From the NCBI GenBank assembly GCA_963839175.1, contig CAWIUB010000027.1, positions 1 to 64,000 on the forward strand: 64,000 bases of DNA, read 5' to 3'. Each line of letters starts with the position of its first letter. Within the stretch, counting starts at the first letter, position 1. Both the position numbers and the translations under genes were made by a program. The stretch comes from CAWIUB01 sp963839175 (GTDB lineage: Bacteria; Actinomycetota; Actinomycetes; Mycobacteriales; Jatrophihabitantaceae). The notes beneath the pieces were generated by a model. It had not been told where the DNA came from. It searched no databases and worked only from the letters and a program-made list of their open reading frames with translations. This document shows positions 25,541 to 35,568 of the stretch, piece after piece.

Positions 25541-27394
25541 TTACGGTACCTGGATCGTGGAGACGATCTGTTGCTGGTGGTGGGCCGGGTTGGCGCCGTA
25601 GTCGACGGTGCTGACGAAGGTCGCGTAGTTGATCGCGCCGCCGCCGCCCGGGGCGACCGCGTTGCCGAAGTAGTCACCGATGAAGGTGGTGATACATGCC
25701 GCGCAGGCGGTGTGTGGGGCGTCCAGCTGCGGATCGAACGTGTTCTGGCTGATCCGCACGTTGTAGCCGATCGGCGCCAGCCGGGTGTCGTAGAACTGGA
25801 CGCTGGCGTTGACGCAGTAGTTGCCCGCGCCGTAGGGCGGCAGGCTGCCGGTGTAGCTGGGGTTGACCGTGTCCAGGGCCAGCCCGGCCCGCGCCGCCTC
25901 GGGCGAACCGGCCGTCGGGCAGGCCAGCCGGCGGTCGTAGAAGTTCACGCTGACGGTCCCGCTGGGAGCCGTTGTCAGGTTGGGCTGGAACTCGTCGACG
26001 GGGCTGGCGTTGTCGTTGACGCGGATGGGTGCGGTCCAGGTGAGGCCGCCGTCATAGGAGGCGGTGAGTTCGATGTTGCCGATGCCCGCGGAGTAGTCCT
26101 CGTAGGCCATGTACAGCGGGTAGTGGCCGTCCACGAGGGTCGAGCCGACGGTGAACGTGTCCTCGATGCCGTCCCGGAACGTGGTGTTGGGGTAGCGCAG
26201 CGGCGGTGGTGTCACGTTGTTCGCCGCGGTGCCCGCCAACGACCAGGAGGCGCCGCCGTCGGTGGAGCGGAGCACCGAGATGGTGTAGCAGCAGAATCCC
26301 TGCTTCGGTTTCTCGTTGGTCACTGTGGTGTACACGGTGCCGTCCGGTGCGACGTGGGGCAGCAGGTATGTGCCGCCCTGGGGGCTGTTCGGTGGCAGCG
26401 GCAACCGCAGCGGCGTCGACCAGTCGGTGTGCGTGCCGTCGGCGCGTGCGTCGGCGTAGGACACGTACGGCACCGCGGTGAAGCCGTCGTGGAAGATCAC
26501 CCACATCGCGTAGACCCGGTTGTAATGCGGGCTCGCCGGGTTGGTGTCGACGGTGATCCATTGCTTGTCCGGCTCGTTGCCGACGCTGTCATAGGTGGCC
26601 ACGTAGTCCGGGTGCCCGGCATGCGTGGTGATCCAGCCCGTGGCGGCGGTCGCGCCGTGGGGCCGCACGGCAACCGAGATGACCTCCGCCGGCACCACCG
26701 GGTTCGGCTCCAGCGCCTTGCCGACAGTGAAGTTGTGGGTGCCGTCGGCGTTGTAGAAGAACTGGTACGGCAGGTTGAGGAAGTAGAAGTTCCCGAAGCC
26801 GTCGAAGGCGCCGACCGGGTCGGTGTTGTCAGTCCACCCCTCATACCCGGGAATGTGCCCGGAGATGGGCCAGGTGCGGCCGCCGTCGAAGGACTCTTAG
26901 AAGCCGAGCAGGTGGTTATACCCCTCGGCGCTCACGAACCACTTCGACGACCCGATCAGGTGCAGCGGGTTGGTCGGATCGACCCGCAAGTCGGACTCCG
27001 AGCGGCTCTTGACCAGCATGGGACCAGCCGCCGGGTAGCCGGGATTGCTGCCGACCTGCGTCGGGTAGGGGCCGGCGGCGCCGGTGTCCTCACCCGTGGT
27101 CGCGCCCGGGCACGGGGTCATGCCGCTGTAGGCGTTGGCCGGCGCGTTGCTGGTGAAATACGGCACCTCGGGCCGGTAACAACTCACCTTCCCGCTGGTG
27201 GCGTCCACGTTCGTCACCGCGCGGGCAGCGAAACTCGCTGCATAGCTCGCGTCGCTTTGGGTGCCCTGCGGCACCGGGCCAGATCCCTGCACAGAGTCCG
27301 CGGCCGCCAACGCCGGCGGGACGGCCAGCCAGCTGGCGAGCACCAACGCGGTCAGGAACCGTGTAGTGCGACGTGGTGTCACGATCGCCTCCAA
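25541..27394 (-). pseudogene. Secreted sialidase-like Asp-box protein with an in-frame TAA
   Basis: A 617-codon gene interrupted by one stop. The N-terminus is a signal peptide (RFLTALVLASWLAVPPALAA), so the protein would be exported. Asp-box motifs of the beta-propeller are SFDGGRTW, STDGGASWS and SYDGGLTW. The stop is at 26897: the codons read ctc ggc ttc TAA gag tcc ttc gac, and family members have tyrosine (GFYESFDGG), one base different. The frame is intact on both sides for 165 and 452 codons, so the mutation is recent or an error. The enzyme activity is not certain, since Asp-box propellers include non-sialidases. Confidence 0.82.
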
Positions 27395-27951
27395 CCCCGT
27401 CGGTCGAAAACCGCGACCCCAAGAACCCCGATAGCGGCTGCCCCAGCACCCGACTGGGCACCGGCATCACCGCATACTCCGACACGGCGTGAACACCCAG
27501 CCGAAACCTTCCTCTGGTCCGAGAGCGGGGTCAACCCGCCTCTTGCGTGAGCGAAAAGCTGCGCCGACATCCGACGCTTGCGCAGCACATTGAGATCCAC
27601 AGAAGATCTCATCTGCGCTACGCCCTTCGGGGGGCGGCACTCCTGCCCACCGAGCAGCACGACGGATCCGGTGCGGCCCTGCTCACGTACTTTTGTGACT
27701 GGCGGTGAACCTTGACATGTTCAGTGCGGGTGCCTGAGCGGCGGGACAGATCACCAAAATTGGTTTTGAAGTTTTGCGACGCCACGACAACCTGCCCATT
27801 GCGGTAGTCGAAGGGCCCGGCCGTCCGCTCGGATGGCCAAGCGTCGCCAGCAGGGTGATGGTCGATCAGCCTGCCGATCGCGTCTACCAATGCGACGCGC
27901 GCGAACGAACCCGGTGCGAGCGCCGATCCTCCTGATCCGGTCTTGGAGGAA
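27395..27951. other. Gap without a gene
   Basis: Some 550 bases between the signal-peptide end of the sialidase-like gene and the HD gene. No frame here looks coding; no repeat seen. Confidence 0.45.
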
Positions 27952-28581
27952 ACTAGCTGGGCGGTGCGGACGGCGGCAGCACCAGTCGATGCTCCAAAGG
28001 ATTGCTACGGATTCGCTCGCCTATACCACCTGCGACTGCTGCCGCGGCCGAGCTGGCGGGCTTGCGGCGGGCTTGGTCGTGGAAGCACTGCATGAATTCG
28101 CTACTCAGATAAGCCGTGGAATGTGCTCAATGACTTCGGTGCGCAACTCATCGGGCCATTGCTGCGTGCGACGTCCAGAGATGTCCAGGCTTGTGGCGCG
28201 TTCGAGGAGATGCCCCTCCGGATCCATCCGAGGGTCGACGTCATCCCACATGTGCCGAACGACGATCTCGGCGGCACGCCGGCGACGATGCACCGGCCAC
28301 CCTGCGCCGGCACCAAAGACCCATGCCACGTTGCCTCCGGCATACTCGAAGCCGAGCGTGTGATTGTCGAAGTCCGCGGCCAGCCCCAGGTCATGCAGCA
28401 TCGCGGACACATGCAGCAGGTCAACGTCAAAGCTGATGCCATACAGCATCCCGTACGACGCCGCCCATAGGTAGGAACGCAAGCAGTGGTTCAGCATCGC
28501 TGCCGAGTGAAACTCTGCTACCACCTCCGTGGCCAACTGCGCAACGTCGGAGTCCGCGCGGGGGATGTCGCCAAGCCGCAT
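27952..28581 (-). pseudogene. HD-domain hydrolase with one frameshift
   Basis: Metal-dependent phosphohydrolase fold, related to the cyanamide hydratase group. From ATG 28581: SAAMLNHCLRSYLWAASYGM, then VDLLHVSAMLHDLGLAADFD with the HD pair, and AAEIVVRHMWDDVDPRMDPE. At about 28105 one base is missing after HIPRL; the continuation YLSSEFMQCFHDQARRKP, then SNPLEHR, is in the next frame and ends with TAG at 27952. The restored length of about 209 residues is normal for the family. The substrate is unknown. Confidence 0.75.
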
Positions 28582-28624
28582 CCCGCCACCCTAGGCGGAC
28601 AGCCACGTGCACGGCCGCCTACAG

Positions 28625-28994
28625 TCAGGCGAAGAAGGTGTTGATCTTCTCCGGAATCACGCGGACCTTCATGCGGATCACCTCAGCGGGCTCAGCTGGC
28701 GGGTCCTCCCCGAGGTAGGTACTTGCGCGACATCTCTACCGAGTAGTACGGGTTCGCCGGGTCGAAGACCGTCACGCTGACCCGGGGATCGCGAGCAAGG
28801 TTGCGCACCTTTCGCCGATTCGCGGTGGAGCTGAACACCAACGTGTCGTCCTCCCGCGTGATCCACACCACCAATGTCAGGGTCGGCAAAACCCGCGAGG
28901 TCGGCATTTGGGGTACATGGTCTGTCAGCGTCAGCAGGCTCGCCGGTCGCAGGTCTGTGCGCAGGGCCGCTCGCGTAAGCGGATCCGCGGGCAA
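28625..28994 (-). pseudogene. PPOX-type F420/FMN-binding protein, internally deleted
   Basis: The middle matches the split-barrel family of F420-dependent oxidoreductases: VVWITREDDTLVFSSTANRR then KVRNLARDPRVSVTVFDPAN. The conserved centre after YYSVEM is missing and is joined to the late segment SRKYL, followed by a frame change to EDPPAEPAEVIRMKVRVIPE and the end KINTFFA. The N-terminus also looks altered. Not functional as it stands. Confidence 0.7.
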
Positions 28995-29020
28995 GACGAT
29001 CCAGGTCGAGCAGGTGCCAG

Positions 29021-29673
29021 CTAAAGGCGCTGCAGCGTCGCTGCCAGCTCGGTCAGGTTGGGGAGCACGGCGCCGGCGATCGACGGGTCGGCGGCCTCAC
29101 CCCGGCGATTTATCCACACGCTCGGAATGGCTAGCTCGTGGGCCGGGACGATGTCGTGGACGTGGCTTTGGGCCACGTGGACCCAGCGCTGGCTGCCGGC
29201 TCCGAAGGTGTCCCGGAAGCGGATGAAGTGGTCGTGTGCCGGTTTGTACGCGCCGACGTTCTCAGCGGTAATCACCACGTCGATCGGTACGCGCAGCCGG
29301 CGCTGGGTGTGGGCGATGATGTCGCGGTCGCAGTTCGTGAGCAGGGCAAGCCGCCAGCCGGCGGCGCGCAAGTCGGTCAACGCCGGGCGCGTGTCGGGGA
29401 ACACCGGCCAATACGGGATGGTGGCGGCGAGCACCGTGGCGTCGTCGGGATCAGGTCCAGGTTGAGCTCGGCCGCGCTGCGCCGGAGCGTCTCGGCCAAC
29501 ACATCCCGATAACGCCGATCCGGCTTCTCGCACTGCACGGCGGTCTCGTGCCGGTGGTAGGCATCGAGCACGTCCTGGCCGCGGCCGGGCCACAGCAGCT
29601 CGGCCGAGGACGCGATGCCGTGGCGCCAGTCGATCAGCGTGCCGAAACAGTCGAAGGTTGCCCAGCGCATCAT
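29021..29673 (-). pseudogene. HAD-type haloacid dehalogenase-like hydrolase, frameshifted
   Basis: HAD motif I is FDCFGTLIDWR at the N-terminus (ATG 29673 or 29670), motif II is LALLTNCDRD and motif III the lysine in ENVGAYKPAHDHF; the last motif is VHVAQSHVHDIVPAHELAIP. The two halves are in different frames, changing at about 29455 where LDLIP is followed by DDATVLAATIPYWPVFPDT. One missing base in atcccgacgac explains it. It is a haloacid dehalogenase type II relative; the substrate is unknown. Confidence 0.75.
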
Positions 29674-29952
29674 GTGCCCATCCTCGCGAAGGGAACCCGA
29701 GCCCGAAAGCGCCTCGTCTTCCGCAGATCAACAGCCAGTTAAATAGTTCGATGGCGCACCTGCGTAGAGCGCGGGTGGGACGACTCGGCGAACGCGATCA
29801 CCTATGGTGACCGCCGGTATGGGGGTAACGCCGATTACTTCCCGGATCCGGTCGGCTGACCCCGCGGTGTTCTGTGTGCGAACACGCCGCGGCGACCGCT
29901 TCCGGTGTCGCGTGATTGGTTCACCGGCGTGGGTTGTTGTGCGTGATCGCGC
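29674..29952. other. Intergenic region
   Basis: About 280 bases, no gene or motif recognised. Confidence 0.4.
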
Positions 29953-31196
29953 TCAGCAGCGCCCGGTTCCCATGTCGAACAGCCGTTCCAGCACGGCGGG
30001 TGCGTCGCGCAGCCCGTCATGCTCGTGCTCATTCGTGACCCAGGCGCGGGCGTTGCCGACGCGATCGATGGTCTGCAGCTGCAGCTCAGCATCGACGTAG
30101 AGGTCGTCATAGTACACGGCAGCGCATAGTGGGATCTCGTTGCGTGCGAGGCGGTCCACGTCGTACAGCGGTGGCCAGTCGTGTTTCGCTGCGAGCAGGT
30201 CGGCCGCGTCGGCGAACGGGCGCAGTGAGCGGATCTCGCGGAACATCCAGGAGAACATCATCTCCGCGGTCAACAGGACCGGTCGCGTCCGCGGCGAACT
30301 CGGGACGCCGGTCGTACACACGCTGGGCCGCCCACCCGGTCGACGCGTTGGCGGCGTAGGTGTACTCCTGCAGCGGACAGAGGACGTTGTCGACGAACCC
30401 GGTCGTCGTCTGGACGTCGTACAGGAAACGGGGGTGCAACTGATCGCCGGCCCAGGCGTCGTCGAGAAGCCAGTGGAGGGTCTCGAAGCCGTAGCTCATG
30501 CCGAACATCGCACCAAGAGTGCGCAGCCGGTGCGGGGTCAGCACGTCGCCGTCGGGCAGCACAACTTCGTGCTCGCCGAGGTAGTCGACAAGTCGTGCGA
30601 TCACGGCCTCGTCCTCGGGGTAGCGCGTGTAGTACTCGCGGCTACGGTCCGCGGCGCGCGGGAACGTTCGGCAGTAGACGTCCTCGGCGGTCTCGGTGAT
30701 ACCGGGGATGCCGCCGGTGACGTAGCAGTGATCGAGATCCTCCGGTGCCTTGGGCAGGTAGGTGAGGGTCACGAACCCGCCGTAGCTCTGACCGAGCGTG
30801 TCCCATCGGCGGTCGCCGACGAGGGTGCGGCGCAAAATCTCAGCATCGGCGACGATCGCGTCAGCACGGAACAGGCTCAGACAGTCGGCAACCTGGCGTG
30901 CGGTCGCGGGTGATTGACGCCGTGATCGGCGTGCTGCGCCCGGTGCCACGCTGGTCGAGCAGCAGCACTCGATGGGTGCGCAGCGCGACGTCGATCCAGG
31001 CAGACCGGTTCAGCGGGCGCGGCGACTTCCCGCCCGGACCGCCCTGCAGGAACAACACGTACGGCAGGTCATCATTCTGCTTGCCGGGGTCGACGAGCTC
31101 GCGCGCGAAGACCTCTATCGTGGCGTCAGGCTCGGCGTGGTCTAGGGGGACGGTTACGACGTGCTCACGCGCGACATAACCCGGCAGCCGGATCAT
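29953..31196 (-). pseudogene. Prolyl aminopeptidase (S33), two frameshifts
   Basis: An alpha/beta hydrolase that would cleave N-terminal proline from peptides. The start at 31196 reads MIRLPGYVAREHVVTVPLDH; the oxyanion segment VLFLQGGPGGKSPRPL and LLLDQRGTGRSTPI are typical of the S33 family. The frame changes near 30905, then VADCLSLFRADAIVADAEIL leads to the nucleophile elbow TLGQSYGGFVTLTYL. A second change near 30285 moves the cap and C-terminal part (PVLLTAEMMFSWMF; then AVYYDDLYVDAELQL, and TNEHEHDGLR) to another frame. Each change equals about one base. The restored length of about 414 residues is normal. Confidence 0.78.
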
Positions 31197-31475
31197 GCCA
31201 CCGATCGTGCCCCAGCGGTCAACCTCCTCAAATCGAGCGCAGCTCTCGGCTTCAGGCGGCCATGGTGGTCGGCGCAGAAGCCCGACCCGTGTGCGGCTAC
31301 GGGCTCACGTGCAGACCGTTGCGGTGATCGCGCTTCCGGCTGCGGCATGTGGATCTTCCGAGCGGCGGAAGGCATTCCCAGCGCGGAACCACGACCGGAC
31401 GCTGATCACCAACAATGTCCACCGGTGCAAGCCGGTCACGGGTCCGCGAGCAGCTTCCGCCGTGTCAACAGCGGC
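31197..31475. other. Intergenic region left of the IS21 remnant
   Basis: About 280 bases; nothing recognised. Confidence 0.4.
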
Positions 31476-31517
31476 TGAATTTTGACCCCCTGGCTACGGT
31501 TGAATTTTGACCCCCTG
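31476..31517. repeat. Direct repeats at an IS21 end
   Basis: tgaattttgaccccctg occurs twice, at 31476-31492 and 31501-31517, 25 bases apart. Short repeated blocks like this form the ends of IS21-type elements, where they bind transposase. They mark the left border of the remnant. Confidence 0.7.
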
Positions 31518-31522
31518 ATCGG

Positions 31523-31774
31523 TCATTTCGGATTGTTCGCGAGTCGTCTGTTGCGGCCGCCGGTGTGTTGGCGGGGGTCGTTCTCGGCGGTGCCGGCGTG
31601 GCGGCGGCGGTAGGCGGCTTGGCGGCAGGCGGGGGTGCAGAACCGTTGGGTGCTGCCGCGTTCGGGGTTGCTGAACAAGCCCTCGACGTCGGTGACGACG
31701 AGTTGTCCGCAGGACTGGCAGGTGAACCCGTGCCGGGCGTGTCCGGCGGCGTTGGGTGGTAAAGCGTCACGCAT
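31523..31774 (-). CDS. Small zinc-finger protein of the IS21 element
   Basis: Protein of 83 residues: FTCQSCGQLVVTDVEG, then RFCTPACRQAAYRRRHAG, two CxxC-type pairs likely to bind zinc. Proteins of this type lie downstream of istB in actinobacterial IS21 elements. It begins eight bases after istB. The role in transposition is not known to me. Confidence 0.68.
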   Translation of the reverse strand: MRDALPPNAAGHARHGFTCQSCGQLVVTDVEGLFSNPERGSTQRFCTPACRQAAYRRRHAGTAENDPRQHTGGRNRRLANNPK

Positions 31775-31781
31775 TTGCGGT

Positions 31782-32262
31782 TCACTCTTCCGCGCCGACG
31801 GCGGCGGTGGGGATGCGGCCGAGGTCGCGGTCTTTGAGCCGGTAGCTGTCGCCTTTCAACGCGATGACTTCGGCGTGGTGGACAAGGCGGTCGATCATGG
31901 CGGCGGCCACGACGTCGTCACCGAACACCTCGCCCCAGCGGCCGAATACCTTGTTGGAGGTGACGATCAGTGAGGCGCGTTCGTATCTGCTGGAGACGAG
32001 CTGGAAGAACAGGTTCGCCGCTTCGGGTTCGAACGGGATATAGCCCACCTCGTCGACCACGAGCAGCGGGTAACGCCCGAGCCGGGCCAGTTCGGTTTGC
32101 AGCCGGCCGGCGTGGTGGGCCTCGGCGAGCAGGGTGACCCATTGCGCGGCGGTCGCGAACAGCACTCGGTGCCCGGCCTGGCAGGCGCGGATCGCCAGCC
32201 CTGTCGCGAGGTGGGTCTTGCCGGTTCCGGCAGTGATGGCGACAGACTGCAACATCTTCGCT
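31782..32262 (-). mobile_element. istB: istB-like ATPase of IS21, N-terminus missing
   Basis: The AAA+ helper of IS21 transposition. Walker A reads AGTGKTHLATGLAIRACQAG, Walker B YPLLVVDEVGYIPFEPEA, and SLIVTSNKVFGRWGEVFGDD and HHAEVIALKGDSYRLKDRDL follow in the normal order. The first 90-100 residues of the family are missing; just upstream, on the other strand, lies a serine-recombinase module, so its insertion probably removed the 5' part and istA. Confidence 0.85.
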
Positions 32263-32279
32263 CGGTTTTGCCGTGCGAG

Positions 32280-32552
32280 GTGCGGGTAACCGGGTCCACC
32301 CATCCGTTGTTTGGGCAGTTGTTGTGGGCGAGCGGGTTTACCCGACTGAACCGCGTCTTGAACTTGATCGTCGGCCTGCCAGACGGGTCACCGGGAACGA
32401 TCAGAGCCTCGGCGACGGACGTGTTCGGCGAGAGTGATGCGGCGGGTCTAACGGTGGCGCTGGATGTCGACGGTCTTCGGGAGTTGCGCCGGCTGACGGC
32501 CGGCCTCGGCGGCTCTGCGCGTCGGCGCGGACGGCCCGGAGAACGCAAATAG
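32280..32552 (+). CDS. Small protein of the recombinase module (DUF5372/Y4bD-like)
   Basis: Open frame of 90 residues from GTG 32280: RVTGSTHPLFGQLLWASGF, then VLNLIVGLPDGSPGTIRASA and ATDVFGESD. The THPLFG and LPDGSPGTI motifs match small proteins found beside recombinases and transposases, which I recall as DUF5372. It is co-directional with the 59-residue gene and the recombinase, so the three form one module. Confidence 0.6.
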   Translation: MRVTGSTHPLFGQLLWASGFTRLNRVLNLIVGLPDGSPGTIRASATDVFGESDAAGLTVALDVDGLRELRRLTAGLGGSARRRGRPGERK

Positions 32553-32599
32553 GTTCACCTCGTCCCTGATCGCGCCACGACTTTGGAAAGGTGAACCTA
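32550..32599. repeat. 11-bp inverted repeat inside the recombinase module
   Basis: taggttcacct (32550-32560) and aggtgaaccta (32589-32599) match exactly with 28 bases between. The first arm includes the stop of the preceding gene. It might be a recombinase binding site or a weak terminator. Confidence 0.6.
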
Positions 32600-32600
32600 C

Positions 32601-32780
32601 TTGCGAGCGCTGAGAGTATCCGGTCCTGCCCAGCTGGCCTTGCCAATGCTGGGCGAGTCGAGTGAACCGTGCTGGGGTCAGCTACCTGCCGACGCCCGAG
32701 CCACGGTGTTGACATTGCTGGCCAGGTTGATCGCCCGCGGGGTCATCGCCGACGACGACATGGTGGACTGTGATGACTGA
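32601..32780 (+). CDS. 59-residue protein coupled to the serine recombinase
   Basis: Small open frame from TTG 32601 with the sequence pattern AQLALPMLGESSEPCWGQLP, then ADARATVLTLLARLIARGV and an acidic end. Its stop overlaps the start of the recombinase gene. The W-x-x-LP and LLARLIARGV pattern recurs in small genes that precede such recombinases. Function unknown; the coupling suggests an accessory protein. Confidence 0.55.
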   Translation: MRALRVSGPAQLALPMLGESSEPCWGQLPADARATVLTLLARLIARGVIADDDMVDCDD

Positions 32781-33948
32781 CCTGGCCGGGTTCGGCGGGC
32801 CGGTGCTGCTGCTGTCCTCGGAGAAGGTCACGTCCGGGCACCTGGCCCGCGATGCGTATGTCTATGTGCGCCAGTCGACCCCCTCGCAGGTGATCCAGCA
32901 CACCGAAAGCCTGGCCCGCCAGTATGAGCTGCGCGAACGGGCGCAGGCGCTGGGTTGGCCGGCGCACCAGGTGGTGGTGATCGATGCGGACCTCGGCCGT
33001 TCGGGTGCCGACGCCACCGCCCGCACCGGCTTCCGGGAACTGGTAGCGGATGTCGGACTGGGCAAGGTCGGCATCGTGCTGGGCATCGAAGTGTCGCGGC
33101 TGGCCCGCAACAACGCCGACTGGTATCAGCTGCTGGACTTGTGCGCGTTGACCGACACGTTGATCGCCGACGCCGACGGCATCTACCATCCGGCGGACTT
33201 CAACGACCGGCTCGTACTCGGGCTGAAAGGCACGATGAGCGAAGCGGAACTGCACCTGATCCGGTCGCGGCTCACGGCTGGGTTGCAGCACAAGGCCGCC
33301 AAAGGTGAACTGCGTCAGGGACTGCCGGTCGGCTTCGACTACGACCAAGACGACCACGTGGTGCTGGCTGCGGATGAGGCGGTGCGGGAAGCGATCACCA
33401 CGGTGTTCCGCCGCTTCGCCGAACTTCGCTCGGCCCGTCAGGTTGTCATCGCGCTGCGCGAGGATGGTCTGCAGCTGCCGCGGCGCCGCAACGGACACCC
33501 CAGGATCACTTGGACAGCAGCCACCTATCCGGCGGTGCACGACCTGTTGACGAACCCCTGCTACGCCGGCGCATTCGTGTTTGGCCGCACCCGCACCGAC
33601 AAGCGGGTCGATGCGGCCGGTCGGATCGTAGCCCGGGTCCGGGTGCTTCCCCGCGACCAGTGGACGGTGCTCATCCCCGACCACCATCCCGGGTTCATCA
33701 GCTGGGAGCAGTACGAGGCGAACACCGAGCTGCTGCGGTCGAACTGGCGGCCGCCCCGCGGTGAAGGCGGCGGCGCCGCCCGTGAGGGGCGAGCGCTGAT
33801 GCAGGGTCTGCTGCGCTGCGGACGGTGTGGGCGGATCATGCAGATCGCCTACTCCGGGCTGCGCGGCAACGTGCCGCGCTACCTATGTGGTCGGGCGGAC
33901 ATCGCCGCGGTTTACTGCATAGCTGGTCGCGCCACCGTCTCTCCGTGA
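32770..33948 (+). CDS. Large serine recombinase, C-terminally truncated
   Basis: Site-specific recombinase of 392 residues. The resolvase domain has the catalytic serine in YVYVRQSTPSQVIQHTESLA, then VIDADLGRSGADATARTGF and GIEVSRLARNNADWYQLLDL. The recombinase domain (TNPCYAGAFVFGRTRTDKRV) and the first zinc-ribbon pair (LLRCGRCGRIMQIAYSGLRG, then YLCGR) follow. Relatives continue for about 250-300 residues; here the sequence departs after CGRADIAAVYC and stops. GTG 32770 or ATG 32773 can start it. Loss of the C-terminal coiled coil probably blocks integration. Confidence 0.82.
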   Translation: MMTDLAGFGGPVLLLSSEKVTSGHLARDAYVYVRQSTPSQVIQHTESLARQYELRERAQALGWPAHQVVVIDADLGRSGADATARTGFRELVADVGLGKVGIVLGIEVSRLARNNADWYQLLDLCALTDTLIADADGIYHPADFNDRLVLGLKGTMSEAELHLIRSRLTAGLQHKAAKGELRQGLPVGFDYDQDDHVVLAADEAVREAITTVFRRFAELRSARQVVIALREDGLQLPRRRNGHPRITWTAATYPAVHDLLTNPCYAGAFVFGRTRTDKRVDAAGRIVARVRVLPRDQWTVLIPDHHPGFISWEQYEANTELLRSNWRPPRGEGGGAAREGRALMQGLLRCGRCGRIMQIAYSGLRGNVPRYLCGRADIAAVYCIAGRATVSP

Positions 33949-34461
33949 CCGGACTGAAGATCTACCCGTGGCGGACCTGGAGCTGTTCGGTTTCATGTAC
34001 GAAGGGGCCGCCACCAAGCAACGGCGACCCGACGAAACGGCCTGATTCGCAGACGGGGACGGTGGTCGAGCTCAGCTCGCGCAGCTAACAATCGTGTGCG
34101 GCCGTCGACCGCGCGAGCGGCGTGCGGGAGACGGGCTGACGCTACTCAACCGGCGGGACGCTGGATGGACCGCCACGCCGCCTATCGCCAAATCGTTAGG
34201 TACCGCCACCTTCGACGGTCGGGTCGATGGTCCAACGACGGGGGCTAACGATTCCAGCGTGGTAGATCGGGTTGCCCCGACTTCGGTTGCCTCTAGGTCG
34301 CAGCCCAACGAAGCAGCCAGGGATGGGCGGCGGGCACGTAGCCGGCCGGCGCCGTTCCGGCACGGGCGAGCCGGCCGAGGTAGGCCGGTCGACCGGGCGT
34401 GGCCCGATCTCTTCGTGTGGCTCGCACAGGCGTCGGCCAGGACCCGGACGTCCGGCGCGTG
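33949..34461. other. Gap after the truncated recombinase
   Basis: About 510 bases. A short plus-strand frame near 33967-34044 reads DLELFGFMYEGAATKQRRPD, without a neighbour. Otherwise nothing seen. Confidence 0.4.
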
Positions 34462-35313
34462 TCAGACGGGTTCGGCGGCGCCGTTGGGCGCGATGCTCGG
34501 GACGAGTGTGGAGGCGTCCGCGGAGGTCGTCGGAGGCGTGGCCGCCGCGGCCTCCCGGGCGAGGAACGAGCCGAGTTCGCCGATGGTGCTCATCAGCGGG
34601 GCGGGGAACACGACGGTGGTGTTCTTGTCCACGCCGATCTCGACCAGGCTCTGCAGGTTGCGCAGCTGCAGCGCCAGCGGGTGGGCCATCATGGTGTCCG
34701 ACGCGTCCCCGAGCGCAGCCGCGGCCAGCGACTCACCCTCCGCGTTGATGATCTTCGCGCGCTTCTCCCGCTCGGCCTCGGCCTGCCGGGCCATCGCCCG
34801 TTTCATGCTGTCCGGAAGCTGGATGTCCTTGAGCTCCACCAGGGTCACCTCCACGCCCCAGTCCACCGTCGTCACGTCCAGGATCTCCCTGATGTCGCCG
34901 TTGATCCGGTCGGTCTCCGACAGCGTTTCGTCCAGGGTGTGCTGACCGACGACCTTGCGCAGCGTGGTCTGCGCGATCTGATCGATCGCCGCGCGGACGT
35001 TCTCGATCGCGACGACGGACTTCACCGCATCCACCACGCGGAAGTAGGCGACCGCCGAGACGTCGACGCTGACGTTGTCCCGGGTGATGATGCCCTGCGA
35101 CTGGATGGGCATGGTGACGATCCGCAGCGACACCCGGTGCAGCACGTCAACCATCGGGATGATGAACCGCAAGCCCGGCGCGCGTGCTCCGGCGAGCCGG
35201 CCGAACCGGAACAGCACCCCGCGCTCGTACTGCTTGACGACCCGGATCGCCAGCGCCAGCACCACCAGGGCCAGCACGCCGACGATGACCAGGACCACGA
35301 TCAGGACCTTCAT
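34462..35313 (-). CDS. Slipin/SPFH-domain membrane protein
   Basis: Stomatin-like protein of 283 residues. A transmembrane helix at residues 2-24 (KVLIVVLVIVGVLALVVLAL) anchors the SPFH domain: VKQYERGVLFRFGRL, then GLRFIIPMVDVLHRVSLRIV, DNVSVDVSAVAYFRVV, TLRKVVGQHTLDETLSETDR and AEAEREKRAKIINAEGE. This class (slipin family) forms ring-like membrane scaffolds; the bacterial function is unclear. ATG at 35313 begins at the helix. It stands alone next to the ATPase operon end. Confidence 0.9.
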   Translation of the reverse strand: MKVLIVVLVIVGVLALVVLALAIRVVKQYERGVLFRFGRLAGARAPGLRFIIPMVDVLHRVSLRIVTMPIQSQGIITRDNVSVDVSAVAYFRVVDAVKSVVAIENVRAAIDQIAQTTLRKVVGQHTLDETLSETDRINGDIREILDVTTVDWGVEVTLVELKDIQLPDSMKRAMARQAEAEREKRAKIINAEGESLAAAALGDASDTMMAHPLALQLRNLQSLVEIGVDKNTTVVFPAPLMSTIGELGSFLAREAAAATPPTTSADASTLVPSIAPNGAAEPV

Positions 35314-35568
35314 CGATGTTCCTTCAGAGTGAGGACAAGCCCCAGCACGGGGATGCCTCCCATCAACCATCGCCCCGCCGCGACCACCTGCGGCAGGGCA
35401 CAACGTCCCCCTTCTACTCCCAGGCCGGGAGTCAACTCACCCCACCGGCGACCTGACGAGCGGTCGGTCAGCGGTCCGGTCCCGCCCTGGCCAGGCGCCC
35501 TGCCATGCCGCGAGCGCAGGGCGATCAGCTTATCGTTCGGTTGGGCGAACGAAGCGGTTCGGGTGCCG

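Noticed and set aside
25532..27550. 672-codon plus-strand frame opposite the sialidase-like gene
   Set aside because: Shadow frame rich in V, R, G; the minus strand has a signal peptide and three Asp boxes.
9618..34100. Second copy of the tRNA-Pro 3' end marking the right end of the element
   Set aside because: I looked for gaatcccgccaccccgacca-like sequence and found none by eye; a computed search is needed.
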